A stretch of 64,000 bases of DNA from Cyclaneusma minus (lineage: Eukaryota; Ascomycota; Leotiomycetes; Marthamycetales; Marthamycetaceae): NCBI GenBank assembly GCA_037179335.1, contig JAKZHN010000001.1, forward strand, positions 1,426,001-1,490,000, in the 5' to 3' direction. The notes beneath the pieces are model-generated. The model saw only the letters and a program-made list of their open reading frames with translations, searched no databases and was not told where the DNA came from. Every line of letters starts with the position of its first letter. Position 1 is the stretch's first letter. Of the stretch, positions 37,985 to 50,627 are shown piece by piece. Position numbers and translations under genes: made by a program.

Positions 37985-40900
37985 AAATAGCCGCTTTTAT
38001 CTTTAAAAATAATAATTTAATAAAATAATAATTATTCAATTTATTAGCTATAAATCCGGCAATAACCTTATTTGCAAAAATCCTATTAAAAGCTTTAAAA
38101 CCCAATTTTGCTTAATTTTAAAAAAGCTTAATATTGGCAATGATACCAGCAAAATCTATATACCAATTTAGGAAATTGTATTTAATAAAGGTAAAAATAT
38201 TGCTATTATTAATAATTAAAGCGCTTTAGTCGGAAATACAAGCATGCTATATAAAAATAAAAATAATTAAGCTCCTATTTCCAGCTTAATTTAAGGCTAA
38301 GCAAATTTGAATTCTAACGATTTTATAGCCGTTTAATAAACCATTTAAAAACTCGAAATTAAAAAAAAGAAAACAGAATTATAAGCCAAGATTGCGACCT
38401 TTATTTATAAATATAGTCCGCCTAATTTAAATTTTAATCATAAATAACCGATTATTAAAAGGTTTTATATATTTAAAAAGTTTTATATGTTAAATATCGA
38501 GGTATATTATATATATAATATATATGAATAATTTAAATAATTTAATCGCTTATAAAACTATTTTAATATATAGCTTAATGTTTTTAAAAGAAAATAATAT
38601 AATTTATATTTATGTTATCTTAATTATATTTAAAAACTATATATATATTATATAGCAATATTATTAAACGGATTATAAATTAGAAAAAGTCTTATAAAAA
38701 AAATAAAAACTTGATATTAAATATAATAAATATAAAATAATAATATAGATAATATATATTAAATTAATTTATTAAAAAGGCTTAAAAGAACAATTAAAAA
38801 ATTCTATTATAAAATAAAGATTTTATATTTTTATATAAGAAATATATTTTTTATATTTTTTAATAACTAGTTTACTTTTGAGCTTTATAATAATATTAAA
38901 TAAGATTTTATTTTTTAATAGAACAATTAAGGATAAATTAATATATAATATATATTTAATATAGCTAAAAATCTTAAGCGCAAAAATAGGCTTAATTTTC
39001 AATTTAAGGCTAAGAATATATTTAATATAAATGTTTTAGGAAAATATTATAATAATTATAATAAATTATAAAATCTGTATAATATTTTAAATAATAATAT
39101 AGTAATTTAATACTAACCTAATTATGAAGGCAAAAAAAATAGTTACTATTAAAATAAAATCTAATAATATAGCCAAAATTAATATTGGCTTTTTTTATAC
39201 TTTAATTATAGTTTTAATAATTATAATACATTTAATTGTATTTATAAAAAAAGATATATTAAAATTGCCAAAAGTTTAGATATAAAACTTATAAATAGTA
39301 ATAGCTTTAGTGGCTATAAAGAAAGAAAATGCCAATTATATAAAAATGGCTTTAATTATAATTAAAATTGGAATAGTTATAATTAAAATAAATATAATTA
39401 AGTTCTTTTTATAAAAGTTATAAATAAGACCTTTAATTTTATAAATTATAAATATAAATATAACGACTAGAAAAAAAGGGGGTTATTAATAATTATTCAA
39501 TTTAACAACTTTTTTATAAAGTAAAAGTATATAACAATCGATTATTTAATTGCGATTAATATTTAAAATATAGTCATTATTTCTGATTTTATTAATAATG
39601 GATTAAATAGAAATTTTGTATTGTTAATATTTATAAAAAAATAAGAATAAGTTAATATATATATATAATATTTATAGATTTGTTTTTTTAATAAAAATAA
39701 TATAAAAATAATATTATATTATAAAAAATTTATTAAAATCCGTAGTAGTAAAACTAATATAGAAAACTAAAGTATTAAAAAATATAAAATACCTATATAT
39801 TTATATAACTTATTTTTAAATATATTTTAGCTTAGATAAATAGATAATAGATATTATAATTAGGCTAAAGCCAGCTTTATTTACAAATGCCAAATTAAGT
39901 ATAAAATTATTGCTTAAAATAAACCGGATAAATTAAAAAAGCTAAATATAGTAGTTTATATTTTAAATATAATAAACAAGAAATTATTATATACGGAATA
40001 TCTTATATATAAAAACTGGGAATATAATATTAAATTATATAAAATAATATTTAATAAAATAAATATAAAACTATTTTTTATAAAAGATACTATAAACCAA
40101 GATAAAACTGAATTTTAATATACTTTTAAAATTTTAAATTGCTAAATACTAGAAATACTTATAAAAAAATATACAGTGAAATTAAGATTAAAATTAAAAT
40201 AAAAGATTAGAATACAGAAGACCAGAGTTTTAGTAAACTAAAACTAGACTCTAGTATACTCCTAAAGCTATAAATTATTGAGTATTAAAAATACCTATAA
40301 AGGATATATAGCAAGATTAAAATTAAGGTTAAAGTAAAAAAATAAAATATAAGAGACTAAAAAAACTAAATTATTTTAATAATATTTTTAATATAATAAA
40401 AGCTGGTATATTATTTATATATTCTAATTAGGATTGTATTATAAAAGTTAAAATAGATTTATTTAATTAGTTTATTTATAAGTTATTTAAAAAATCGCTA
40501 GTTATATTAAAGAAATATTTTAATAATGTATTAATAAAAGATTGAATTTACAAATTAAAGAGCCTAATAAAAACCTTTATATTATTTGTATTTGAAAACA
40601 ATAATGGCTTATATCTATATATCGATTATAAAGGGTTAAATAATATAATTATTAAAATTCGTATTTATTTTCCTTAATTAATAAATTTCTAGCTAAATTG
40701 GAAAAAACCAAGATTTGTATTAAGCTGGATTTTAAAAATATATATTATAAGATTTATATATATATATATATATAAAGTGGAAAATAGCATTTTATATAAA
40801 ATATAGCTATTTCAAATACTTAATAATATTATTTAAATTGGCGAATATATTAGCTATATTTTAAATTTATATAAATATAGTGCTTAAGGAGTTTCTAAAT

Positions 40901-41146
40901 ATTATTGTAGTAATTTATTTTAATAATATCTTGGTTTATTTAAAACACCTTAATAAATATAATAAATATATAAAAGCTATATTTAAAAAATTATAGAAAT
41001 ACTTGCTTTTTATAAAGGAGAATAAATATAAATTCAAAGTGAATAAGGTTTTATTTTTAGGCTTTATAATAATAATAAACTATATATATATAAAACCGGA
41101 AAGGATATATATTATTTAAAAATGGTTTATATTAATTATATATATA

Positions 41147-41275
41147 GCTTTCGTGGCTCAGTGGTAACTTTCGTTACTGCTGTCCGGGCAGGCCTGTGTA
41201 ATAGGTCGTGGCTTCAACTCCCGCAAAAGGCCCCCGATTTTCGCTCGCCGGCGAATTTCCGGGGTGATTACCAGG
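41147..41275 (+). mobile_element. tRNA-derived SINE-like sequence, copy 1 (nested in Gypsy element 2)
   Basis: A GC-normal island sits in the degraded RT region. It begins GCTTTCGTGGCTCAGTGGTAA, resembling the acceptor strand plus A box of RNA polymerase III genes (TGGCTCAGTGG). A B-box-like GGCTTCAACTCCCGC follows at about 41210-41224. The 5' GCTTT can pair with the later AAGGC, as in a tRNA acceptor stem. A shared tRNA-unrelated part (CGATTTTCGCTCGCCGGCGA) follows. A second copy exists at 50477-50627. The true 3' end and any target duplication are not clear. A degraded tRNA gene is the alternative. Confidence 0.62.
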
Positions 41276-42640
41276 CGCATAGGGTGCGTTAGATCGATTC
41301 TGGCGCTTTTAAGTTAAAATATGGGATTTAGGCTTTTTATGCTTAAATTTCTATAAAACTTTTAATTTATATACTGGTTATATATAAGAAAACTTTGTTA
41401 AAGAATTTTTAAATAGTTATTAAAAAGTTATTAAAAAACCAACCAAGCTTTTATTAGCTTAAAAACCGCGCTTTAAAAAAGCTCTTTTCCAGGTATTGCT
41501 ATTAGCTGGTATTTTTAAAAAAGTTTCCGGATTTAGAAAAGCGTTAGCTATATATATTATTAAATATTATAAAATAAAGATTAAAAAAAACCAATAAATA
41601 AATAAAAACAGCGGATAATATTTTTTAATTGATAAATTAATTTAAATATAATAATATAACCCTTAAAATATATACCGCTATTAATTAAAATCGCTAATAT
41701 AATAATTGAAAATAAATCTGTTTAATTTACCTAATACTAGAATAACTATTTAGGTATATCATCCTTTAAATTTAATATTAGCGGCCTTTTGGCTATTTTA
41801 TAATATATTTTTAAGCCTTATAATTTACCACCAGCAACCAATTACCACCAACCCTATTATAAGCAAGCAATATTGGATCGGAGCCAAAACAATATTAAAA
41901 ACAAAATTAAAAGAATTTGGCATTAAAGCCTGGACAATACGGGCCTCCCTTTCCTTTTACACAAGCGGACATAATAGAAAAACTAGAGTAATGGACTAGG
42001 AGGGTGAGTCTTAGTTCCAGCTAGAAAAAAAGGAATAAAGGAAAAGGTGGCTTAAAAAATTAGGATAAAAGTAAAATATAATATAAAGGTTGAAAAAAAA
42101 AATTACCAGCCTTAGGCTATAATAAAAAACAATTAAAAAACACTAATATAGCTTAATATTAAGAAACCTATAAACCCATCTACTAAAGTATATATTAAAT
42201 TGGCTATAGATTTCTCCTATACCTCGCCAAACCTTTGCCAGAAAGCTTCAAAATCCCTATTTCCTGGCTTTTAAAAGGGTCTAGTATAAATAACGGTTTT
42301 TTTTATAGTAATGGAAAGAATATATACTATAGACGCCAATTGTATATCCCAGCTAAATCGATAAATCGGAAAATAAACTGAATTAAATATATATATATAT
42401 ATAATTATAATCATTTCTAAAATAAGGCAATTTTTATAAGCGGTTTATTTTAGGATATAATAGAATTGTATTATCTATAACCAATTTGATTATTAATAAT
42501 ATAAATAACAAAAAGAAAAGCCTATTTAAATAGCTTTTAAAAATATAAAAGGCCTTTTAAAATATTAAAATTATATTTATAAATAAGCCAATATTGCGAT
42601 ATTTTAATTTTATGAAATATTTGCGGATTATATATAATAT
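41276..42640. other. Unidentified insert splitting Gypsy element 2
   Basis: Gypsy coding traces stop at about 41130 and resume at about 42900, so something was inserted in between. The insert starts with the SINE-like copy and continues with AT-rich DNA containing a less mutated island at about 41930-42060. I recognise no domain. It may be the rest of a larger element or a second nested insertion. Confidence 0.45.
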
Positions 42641-45600
42641 TTTTAAATTTGTAATATTAGGGATTTTGAAATAATTTAAAAACTTAAATAACCTAATATA
42701 ATATTATTAATATTTAATAGCTTTTTAGTTTTATAAGCTAATTAATATAAAATTAGTATATTAAATTTATAATATTAAATTGTTTATAATTGTAAAAAAC
42801 TTTAATATTAAAAATAATATATTAAAAATATATGTCATAAAAGTTAGATATTTTTCAACTATAATAATTTATATTATTTTATAAATATAAAAGAATTTAA
42901 TAAATGCTAAATAAAATAAATTTTAAAATTGGAATATTATAATTGGAATATTAAATATATTATAAGAGTTAAAAACCCTGCTAATCCTTTATTTTATAGG
43001 CTAGATTATGAGAAAATAATAAAAAATATTTAAATAGAGATATTAAAAGGGTTTCTACTTATATTATAATAAAAGCTCCGCTATTTACTCACGTATATTC
43101 CAAATATATAATTTTTAAAAAATATAGCTATTTTTATAAATGCGGTAATTACGTTTTAATTAAAATTATTAAATTAGAAAATTAATATTGTATACTTTAT
43201 TTATATATTATAAATACAAATCTTTAACTAAAAAACTATATTTTATCTAAGCTATAAAAACGTAAAAGCCGGAACAATTAAAATAATTTTATAATTATTT
43301 TTAAGACTTAAAAAATAATAAATATAAAAAAAAATATATTATATAAGAATAAATAATAATAATTTAAAAATAATATATTATATAAAAAAGGCAAATTATA
43401 TATCCTTATAATAAATATATTATATAAAAGACTTTTATATATTTATTATAATAATAAATTAATAGGCTATTTGGAAATATACTAAATATTGATTTCGGTT
43501 TGTTATAAATATTACTAATTAGGTATAAAGGTAAAAATACAGGATTATATATACAATTGCTATATTTATTAATAAAATAAAATCTATTGATATATACCTT
43601 ATAATTAATTATAGGCTTTATTTTTAATTAACAAATTGTAGATATATTTATTATAGAACTTTATTATAAACTTGCTTAAATTATAATATAAAAATAAAAT
43701 ATATAATACTATTTTAATAATAATAGATTATTATACCAAAATTATATAATTTATATATATAATTAAAAATATTAATATATAATTTCTAATAGAATTATTT
43801 TTTAGTAAAATTGTTTACTTTATAGAAACCCCTAAAACTATTGTATTTAATCGTGGTTTTATATTTACTAATATATTATAAAAAGCCTTTTATTACAAGT
43901 TTTATATAATATATAAATATAGTATTTTTAAATAAATAAATAAATAAATAAATAAAGCAAGTAAACCAGGTTTTAAAAACCTATATATAATACTATTATA
44001 ATAATAATAAAATAAATTAAGCAATTTAATTGGCTATAATAAAGTTTGTTTATAATAATATAAAATAAAAGATATCAAGAGAAACTATTTTTTTATAATA
44101 TATAAATATTATTTATAAATTAATATTAATTTTTTTATATAATTTATAGAATTAAAATACTTAATATAAAAAAGCAAAAAAAGAGATACAATATAATAAG
44201 TATGCGTTATTATAAGAATTAGGAAAATACTATTAATAAATATATAAAGTAATATATAAAAAAATATAAAATTATAGATTTTAATAAAAAGAACTAGGCT
44301 TTTCTATTTACTAAAAATATACGCTTTAGGGCTAGAAAGCTAGTAAAAAAGTATATAAGCCCTTTTTCTATTATTAAAAAAATGGGAGTCCAAGTTTATC
44401 GTTTAAAGTTCCTATTTAAATTTTAATTAAAAAGACTATATAATGTTTTTTATATTAGTTTTTTAAAACCTATTAAGGCATTTTAAAATAATATATATAA
44501 ACCATATTTTATAAATTTTAAAAACCTTAAAAATAATTAAAAATAGGAAATCGAAATAATTATAATATATAAAGAAAATAAAAACGGTTAGCTTAAATTT
44601 TATATATATTAGAAAGGCTAAAACTAAAATTAAAACCAAATATTAATTTAAAAAGACTATAAAAACGCTTTAATAATTTTAAACAAGTTTATTAAAAAAA
44701 CACTAAAACTAGATTATAATAATAGTGGGAAAATTATAAAAAAGGCGCAAGCTTTAAAAAGAGATGCTAAAAGGCCAATTCCAACCTTATATTTAAATGG
44801 GAAATATTTAGTTATATATAATATTAAGCAAAAATAAAAGTAAAAATATTTAAAATATAAGAATATAGATTTAATTATTTTTTTGTATTTTAAATTAAGC
44901 CAATTTAAATTATATTTTATAAAAGATTAAATCAAAAAGTTGGAAATTAGATAATAATTTAATTTAATTAAAGATTATAAAATATCTAAATAAAAACTAT
45001 AAATCTTATATATTAAATAACTCAATTAAAATAAATACCATATAAAAGAAACCCGATTAATAAAATTAAAAAATCTATAATATTTCTAAACCTTAATTTA
45101 TATATACCAAATTTATAATTTCTATACTTTATACTATATTATTAGAAACCTGGTTTTTTTTAAATAAAGTATTATTAAAAAAGTGGTTAAAATTATAGTT
45201 TATTTATATTTTAATTAAATATATATAAAAAACCCAAAAAATAGACTTATTAAATAATACCAAATATCAATTATTATATATATTAAAATATAAAATATAA
45301 ATATAACTTTAATTAAAACTATTATTACAATTATAATATTCTTAAATATAATATATATTTTATATTTTAAGGAAATATAAGTCTTAAAATAAAAAAGAGT
45401 TTTAATAGTCCTTATATTATCCTTTAATTGGATTAACTCTTTATTATAATTGGTGTATTGGTTTTTAAAAAAGGCTTGGACTTTAATATAACGATTGTAA
45501 TAAAGTATAAAGGTGGTATAAATTGTATTAAATAAAGGAATTTAAGTAATAAAAAAAATAAAAGAAGTTAGATATAAATTTATTATATAATAAAAAGACT

Positions 45601-46629
45601 TATAACCATTTTAATAATAGCTATATTTCAAGTTATTTATAGCCTAGCTATAATTATCAAGAGGTTTATAAAAAGGTTTTAATTAAAAGCTTTATATATA
45701 ATAAATGCAAATATGGATTTAAAGTATAAATGCGGGCTTAATAAAAGCCCGATTTAAATTTTATAATAAAACAGCAAACTTAATACAATTATTATAATTA
45801 TAAATAAAACCTTTATTATATAAGGCTTAAAATAAACTATTATTAAGATTTTGTAATTTATAATTAAAAATATTAAAGGCTATAATATCAGAATTAAAAA
45901 AAAAACAATAAATAAATAAAAATAGGAATGGCTTAATTTATATTAAAAGAATATATATTAAAATTTTTATATGAAAGAAATAATAAGAAAAAGTCTAATA
46001 AAAATAAAGAGGCCTATTTTATATAAATAAAGTCCTAATAAAGTCCAATATAATTACTATAAAAAAACATATTAAAAAAAAGAAAAAACTTTAAAATTTC
46101 CCGAAAAATCTAGAAAAAGATTCTATATTAAAAATACAATTAAAAGTTAATATATTATTATTGTAATAAATATAATATATATATACATATAAAAAGGATA
46201 AAAAATTAAAAAAACTCTAAAACCAATTATTTGGAATAAGCTGCTATTATATTAGATTTTTGGTATTTATAAAAAAGATGTATATAAAAACTCATATAGT
46301 ATATATAAAACCAATAAAAATAATAAAATCCTAATAAACCTTAATATAAGAAAATAAAGATTTAAAATAATAAAAACAATTAGATAAGAGTTTAAAATTG
46401 ATTTAATAATAAATAATATAAGTTATATATTAAAACTTAAGGCCTTGAAAATTAGATAATAATAAGCTTAAAAGTGGTTATTAATAATAGCGAATTAATA
46501 AAAGTCTATTAATTTATACAACTAAAATAAAAAACTAAAATTAATAACCAAAGCCAAATATTAAATTACTGGAAAGCGAGAGTCTATATTTAAGAGTTTT
46601 GGGATCTAAAGCTATAAAAAAAGGATAAT

Positions 46630-46855
46630 TATTATATAAGATTAAAAAGGGCGCCTTATAAATATCCTATAAGGTATATATACTAAAGATATATAAAAGA
46701 CGAGTATTGCTTATTAAAAAAGCTAAGCAAGGCTTTTAATATACTATATTTAAACGCCGTTATTTTTACTTGAAAAGGGCAGCGGCTATTTTTTATAATT
46801 AAGGAATATATACAACACACCCTTATCTGCTAATTTATCTTTGACCACTATAATA
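46630..46855 (+). repeat. 3' LTR of Gypsy element 2
   Basis: This 226-bp partner of 37759-37984 is the same length. Its first ~100 bases are heavily mutated to AT, while the second half retains more C and G than the 5' LTR. It is followed immediately by the GCAAT target duplication. Confidence 0.88.
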
Positions 46856-49800
46856 GCAATAATATAATATTATAGCTTTCATTTATTAAAGCCTATTTAA
46901 ATATTTTTAATATTTATTTTAATTTATTTTTTAAAATTAAACAAAATGCCGGTTTTATTTTTTAAAATATTTATCATAAAAAAAGCTAGATTGCGTAGCG
47001 GACTTTCCATTTTTTCAAAGATTTTAGGGATATTTATATATTACTGCAAAATTTTAAATTGTTTATTATTAATTAAAAAAATATTTTTTAAAAATATATT
47101 GCAAAAATAAATAGTTTTTATATTTATTATTTAATTATTTAAAGAATATTTATTGCTTAATTATATTGCTAATAATTTATATTATAATTTATAAATATTT
47201 TATAGCCAAAACTCCGGCTATAGTTATTTATATTAATACAATTTTATTATTAGCTTTATTATTTAATATTTTAGATTATAATTGGGCATTATTTTTTTAA
47301 ATATTTAACTCCCATTAATATTTATTTATAAAATAAAAAAATTAATAATATTAAGCTTGTTTTGAGTTTTTAATATATTATATATTTTAATTATATTAAT
47401 CGATTTAATTTTATTAATAACAAATATATCCGATTTACTTTTAAATAAAAAAAAAATATAAGTTTTTTTTAAATTAATAACGCCTTTATATAATAATATA
47501 TTTTCTATTTTAATAATTTAAATATTTTTTAATAAATAGCTTTTTTTAAAAAAAAAATATATAATAATTTTCTTAATATTTTAATAGCAGGCATTAAAAC
47601 TTTTATTATTATATTCCTAAAAGATTTTAAAGCTTATTTAAAAAGGCTTTTAGCAATTAAATAGTTTTTCTTAAAAAAAATTGGAGCAAATTATTTTTTA
47701 TTTAAATTGCGCAAATATTAATTAGGGTAATAAATATAATAATTGCTAAAAGATTTAATATTTCCTAATATAAGCTTTTTTATCCCAGATTTTTAAAAAT
47801 ATTAAAATCGCCTTGCTTTTTTTTAAAATAAATAAATTAAAATAAAAATTTATTTCAATATTATTTGGAAAAATATATTATAATATAGAGTTTTTATTAA
47901 ATACTTGCCAAAAGCAATTATTTAATAATAAATTGGCTAATATTAGCTTTAAAATAAAAGTGTGTAAAAAAAAGGAAAATATTAATTTTATTAAAATATT
48001 TTTATAGCTTTTAATAAATTATAATATTTTTTAATGCTTTTTGCTTATAGCAAATAAATTATAATGATAAAATTTAGGGATATTAAAAAGATATTGTATT
48101 TTTGATGCTATTTATAATTGTATATATTTTTTAAATAAAAATATATTAAATATTATTTGGATTTTAATAATGCTATTTTGCAATATAATTTTAAAATAAT
48201 ATATATTTTATAAATTAATAAAATAAAGCTTTTTTTTAATTTGCAATTGGTTTAAAATTAAAGCGTATATATTATAAAATATAAAATTTTAATTTCCTTG
48301 GCTTTTGAATTGAAATATCTTGATTAAATGAAAGAATAAATTATAATTATTAATTAAATATATATAGTTATAGTTTTTAATATAATATTATTAATTGCCA
48401 TATTATAGCTTCTTTACAAAACAATCCTTTTTTAATAAATATTTGCAATATTTACTAAAAAAAGCGCTTTTGAATTTATTTATATTGCTAAATTAAAATT
48501 TTAAATATATAAAATTTTAATTATTAAAATATTAGCAGAAATTAAATAAAAAGCAACACTTAAATCTTTAATTTTTAATTTATTTATTAAAATTTAAATA
48601 GCCCGGAAGGCTTTAAATAAGCAAAAAGCTTGTTAAGCCATTATAAAAATAGCTGTTATTTGATTAAAAAAGTACTTATTATATTATAAATTATTTTTAA
48701 ATATTTTACTGCCTAATATATTATAAATATTAATAAAAGCCATTTTTTAAATAATTAATCAGTTTTTTATTTAATATAATTATTAAAATCCAATAATATT
48801 ATAAGCTATTATTTTTTTGCAATATATGTATATATATTAATATTATTTTATATTTTATATTCAATATTAAAAAAGCGCAATACCGGATAATTTAAATTTT
48901 ATTTAATATTAAAATATTGAATAATAGCAAAATGCTAGAAATTAAATTAATAGAGATTTTTAAAGATTTGCTATTTGACTATTTAATAGACATTAATAAT
49001 AGCCGTATAATTATTAAATATTTAATTAATAAAAGATTTAAAAACTATAATAACTTTATATATTAATGCAAAAATAATTAATATATTATATTATGATAGC
49101 TGAAAATTCAAAAAATTATTAAACATTATAATTATAAATATAATAGAATAACTTTTTTTTAAAACGCTTAGGCTGAAAATAATATTGCAATTATTAGCTA
49201 TATTTTAAATAGCGATATTAAATAGCTATAAAATATAAAATTTATTATAATTTTGCAGTTTTTTTTAAATTAATATTATATATATATATATATATATTAA
49301 TTTAACTTATTATCCGAGGCATCCAATTAATAGGATATGCAATTGGCGTTTATAATTTATATGCTTTTTATTATTATAGGAAAAAAAGCTATTATTCAAG
49401 CTAATTTCCCTTTAAATATTAGGAAATAAAGAATTTTAGCTATTCCGGCAAAAGTCCGGCAAAGCATAATATAAATTTTATAGCCAATTTAATATATGCT
49501 TAAAAAGCGGGTCTGCGGGGTTTTTTAATATCAAATTGTAATTGTATTTTTGGCTGCTTTGCTATAGTTTAAAATTTAATAACTTTATATATATATACCC
49601 TATTTTTTATTTTCCATCCCCTGCGCTATATTTTATTCCTATTCTAATTTATTTTAGTTTTTTTTCTAGCTTAGGGCTAGGGCTTAGTCTTTTAATCCAT
49701 TTGCTTTATTTTTTTGCCGTGCTAGTATAAAGCCAAAAGGGCTTTAATTATTTTTTAGTATTTTTTTATTACAGGCTGGTTTTATATTATTGCCAATTAA

Positions 49801-50476
49801 AAAGCCTTGCCAATAATAAAAATAAAATTTATTTTACAAAAATCCTATTTTTAATACGCTAAAATATTTTTAAGGCAAATTTTTGATTTTCGGCCCTTTG
49901 TAATAGCGGCCCGCTTTGCCCTATAAAAAGCACTATTGCTTTTGTAATAAAATAAATAATAATTAATAATAGCTAAAATAATATATTTATAAAATTGCCA
50001 GAAAGCCGCCGGCATTAAATTAAGATTTCTTTTTAATAATTATTTTAATACCAAATAGAAAACAGCTATATTTAATTATTATATTGGCAATTTTAATTAA
50101 TAAAAATATATATTATAAAATAATATTATTATATTACATTAAATTTATTAATTAGAATTATTCGCTGCTAATTTGCCTATTATTTATTTTAATTATATTT
50201 ATTATCCGGGCTTTTTTAAAAACACAATTAATAGCGCTAATTAAAAAAAACTAAATTTTCTTTGGAAATATAAATTCTAAGCCAATAAAAACTAATAGTA
50301 TTCCGGCAATCCTTTAATAGCCATTTAAAATATTTTCAATATAATTATTTTGAATAGCTAGCATGCAAATAGAGCTTTTTATAGAAGTTTAAATATATAG
50401 AAATTTAATTTATAGAAAAGTTTAAATTCTATATTATTGCTTTAGAAATATTAAAATTTATTCAATATTTTATATA

Positions 50477-50627
50477 GCTTGGTAATTATTCAAATAATCG
50501 CCGGCCAGCGAAAATCGAGGCCCTTTGCGGGAGTCAAATTCGCAATTTTTGCATAGCGTAGGAACCACGTTACACAAGGTCTACCAAGCCAGCAATAACA
50601 CAAATATTACCATTAAGCCACGAGGGC
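50477..50627 (-). mobile_element. tRNA-derived SINE-like sequence, copy 2
   Basis: Read on the minus strand this starts GCCCTCGTGGCTTAATGGTAA, matching copy 1 in the A-box region. It continues with TTGCGAATTTGACTCCCGC, a B-box-like motif, and then the same tRNA-unrelated part (CGATTTTCGCTGGCCGGCGA) ending in ATTACCAAGC. The 5' GCCCT pairs with a later AGGGC, as in an acceptor stem. It is about 22 nt longer than copy 1, all in the middle (anticodon/variable or intron position), and carries more C-to-T and G-to-A changes. It is not inside a delimited retroelement. Confidence 0.6.

Larger units (their letters stand above)
37759..46855 (+). mobile_element. Gypsy LTR retrotransposon, chromovirus type, RIP-inactivated (element 2)
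   Basis: Two 226-bp LTRs (37759-37984, 46630-46855) bound a 9.1-kb element flanked by a perfect 5-bp target duplication GCAAT (37754-37758, 46856-46860). Broken plus-strand frames show Gypsy reverse transcriptase at about 40560-41130 (YIDYKGLN, VIYFNNILVYLKH, FLGFII). The RNase H-integrase junction NPANPLFYRLDYEK lies near 42960-43015. The integrase core is at about 43690-44000 (IIDYYTKII, IVFNRGFIFTN with Asp changed to Asn). The post-integrase segment YRLKFL...VFYISFLKPI is at about 44370-44480, and a chromodomain trace (WEIE...) at about 44545-44700. The RT/RNase H part is split by a later insertion beginning at about 41146. About 1.9 kb of unidentified sequence lies before the 3' LTR. Confidence 0.88.

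Noticed and set aside
41147..41240. Functional tRNA gene
   Set aside because: No clean anticodon arm or T-loop consensus could be built, and a related copy with a shared non-tRNA tail exists elsewhere.
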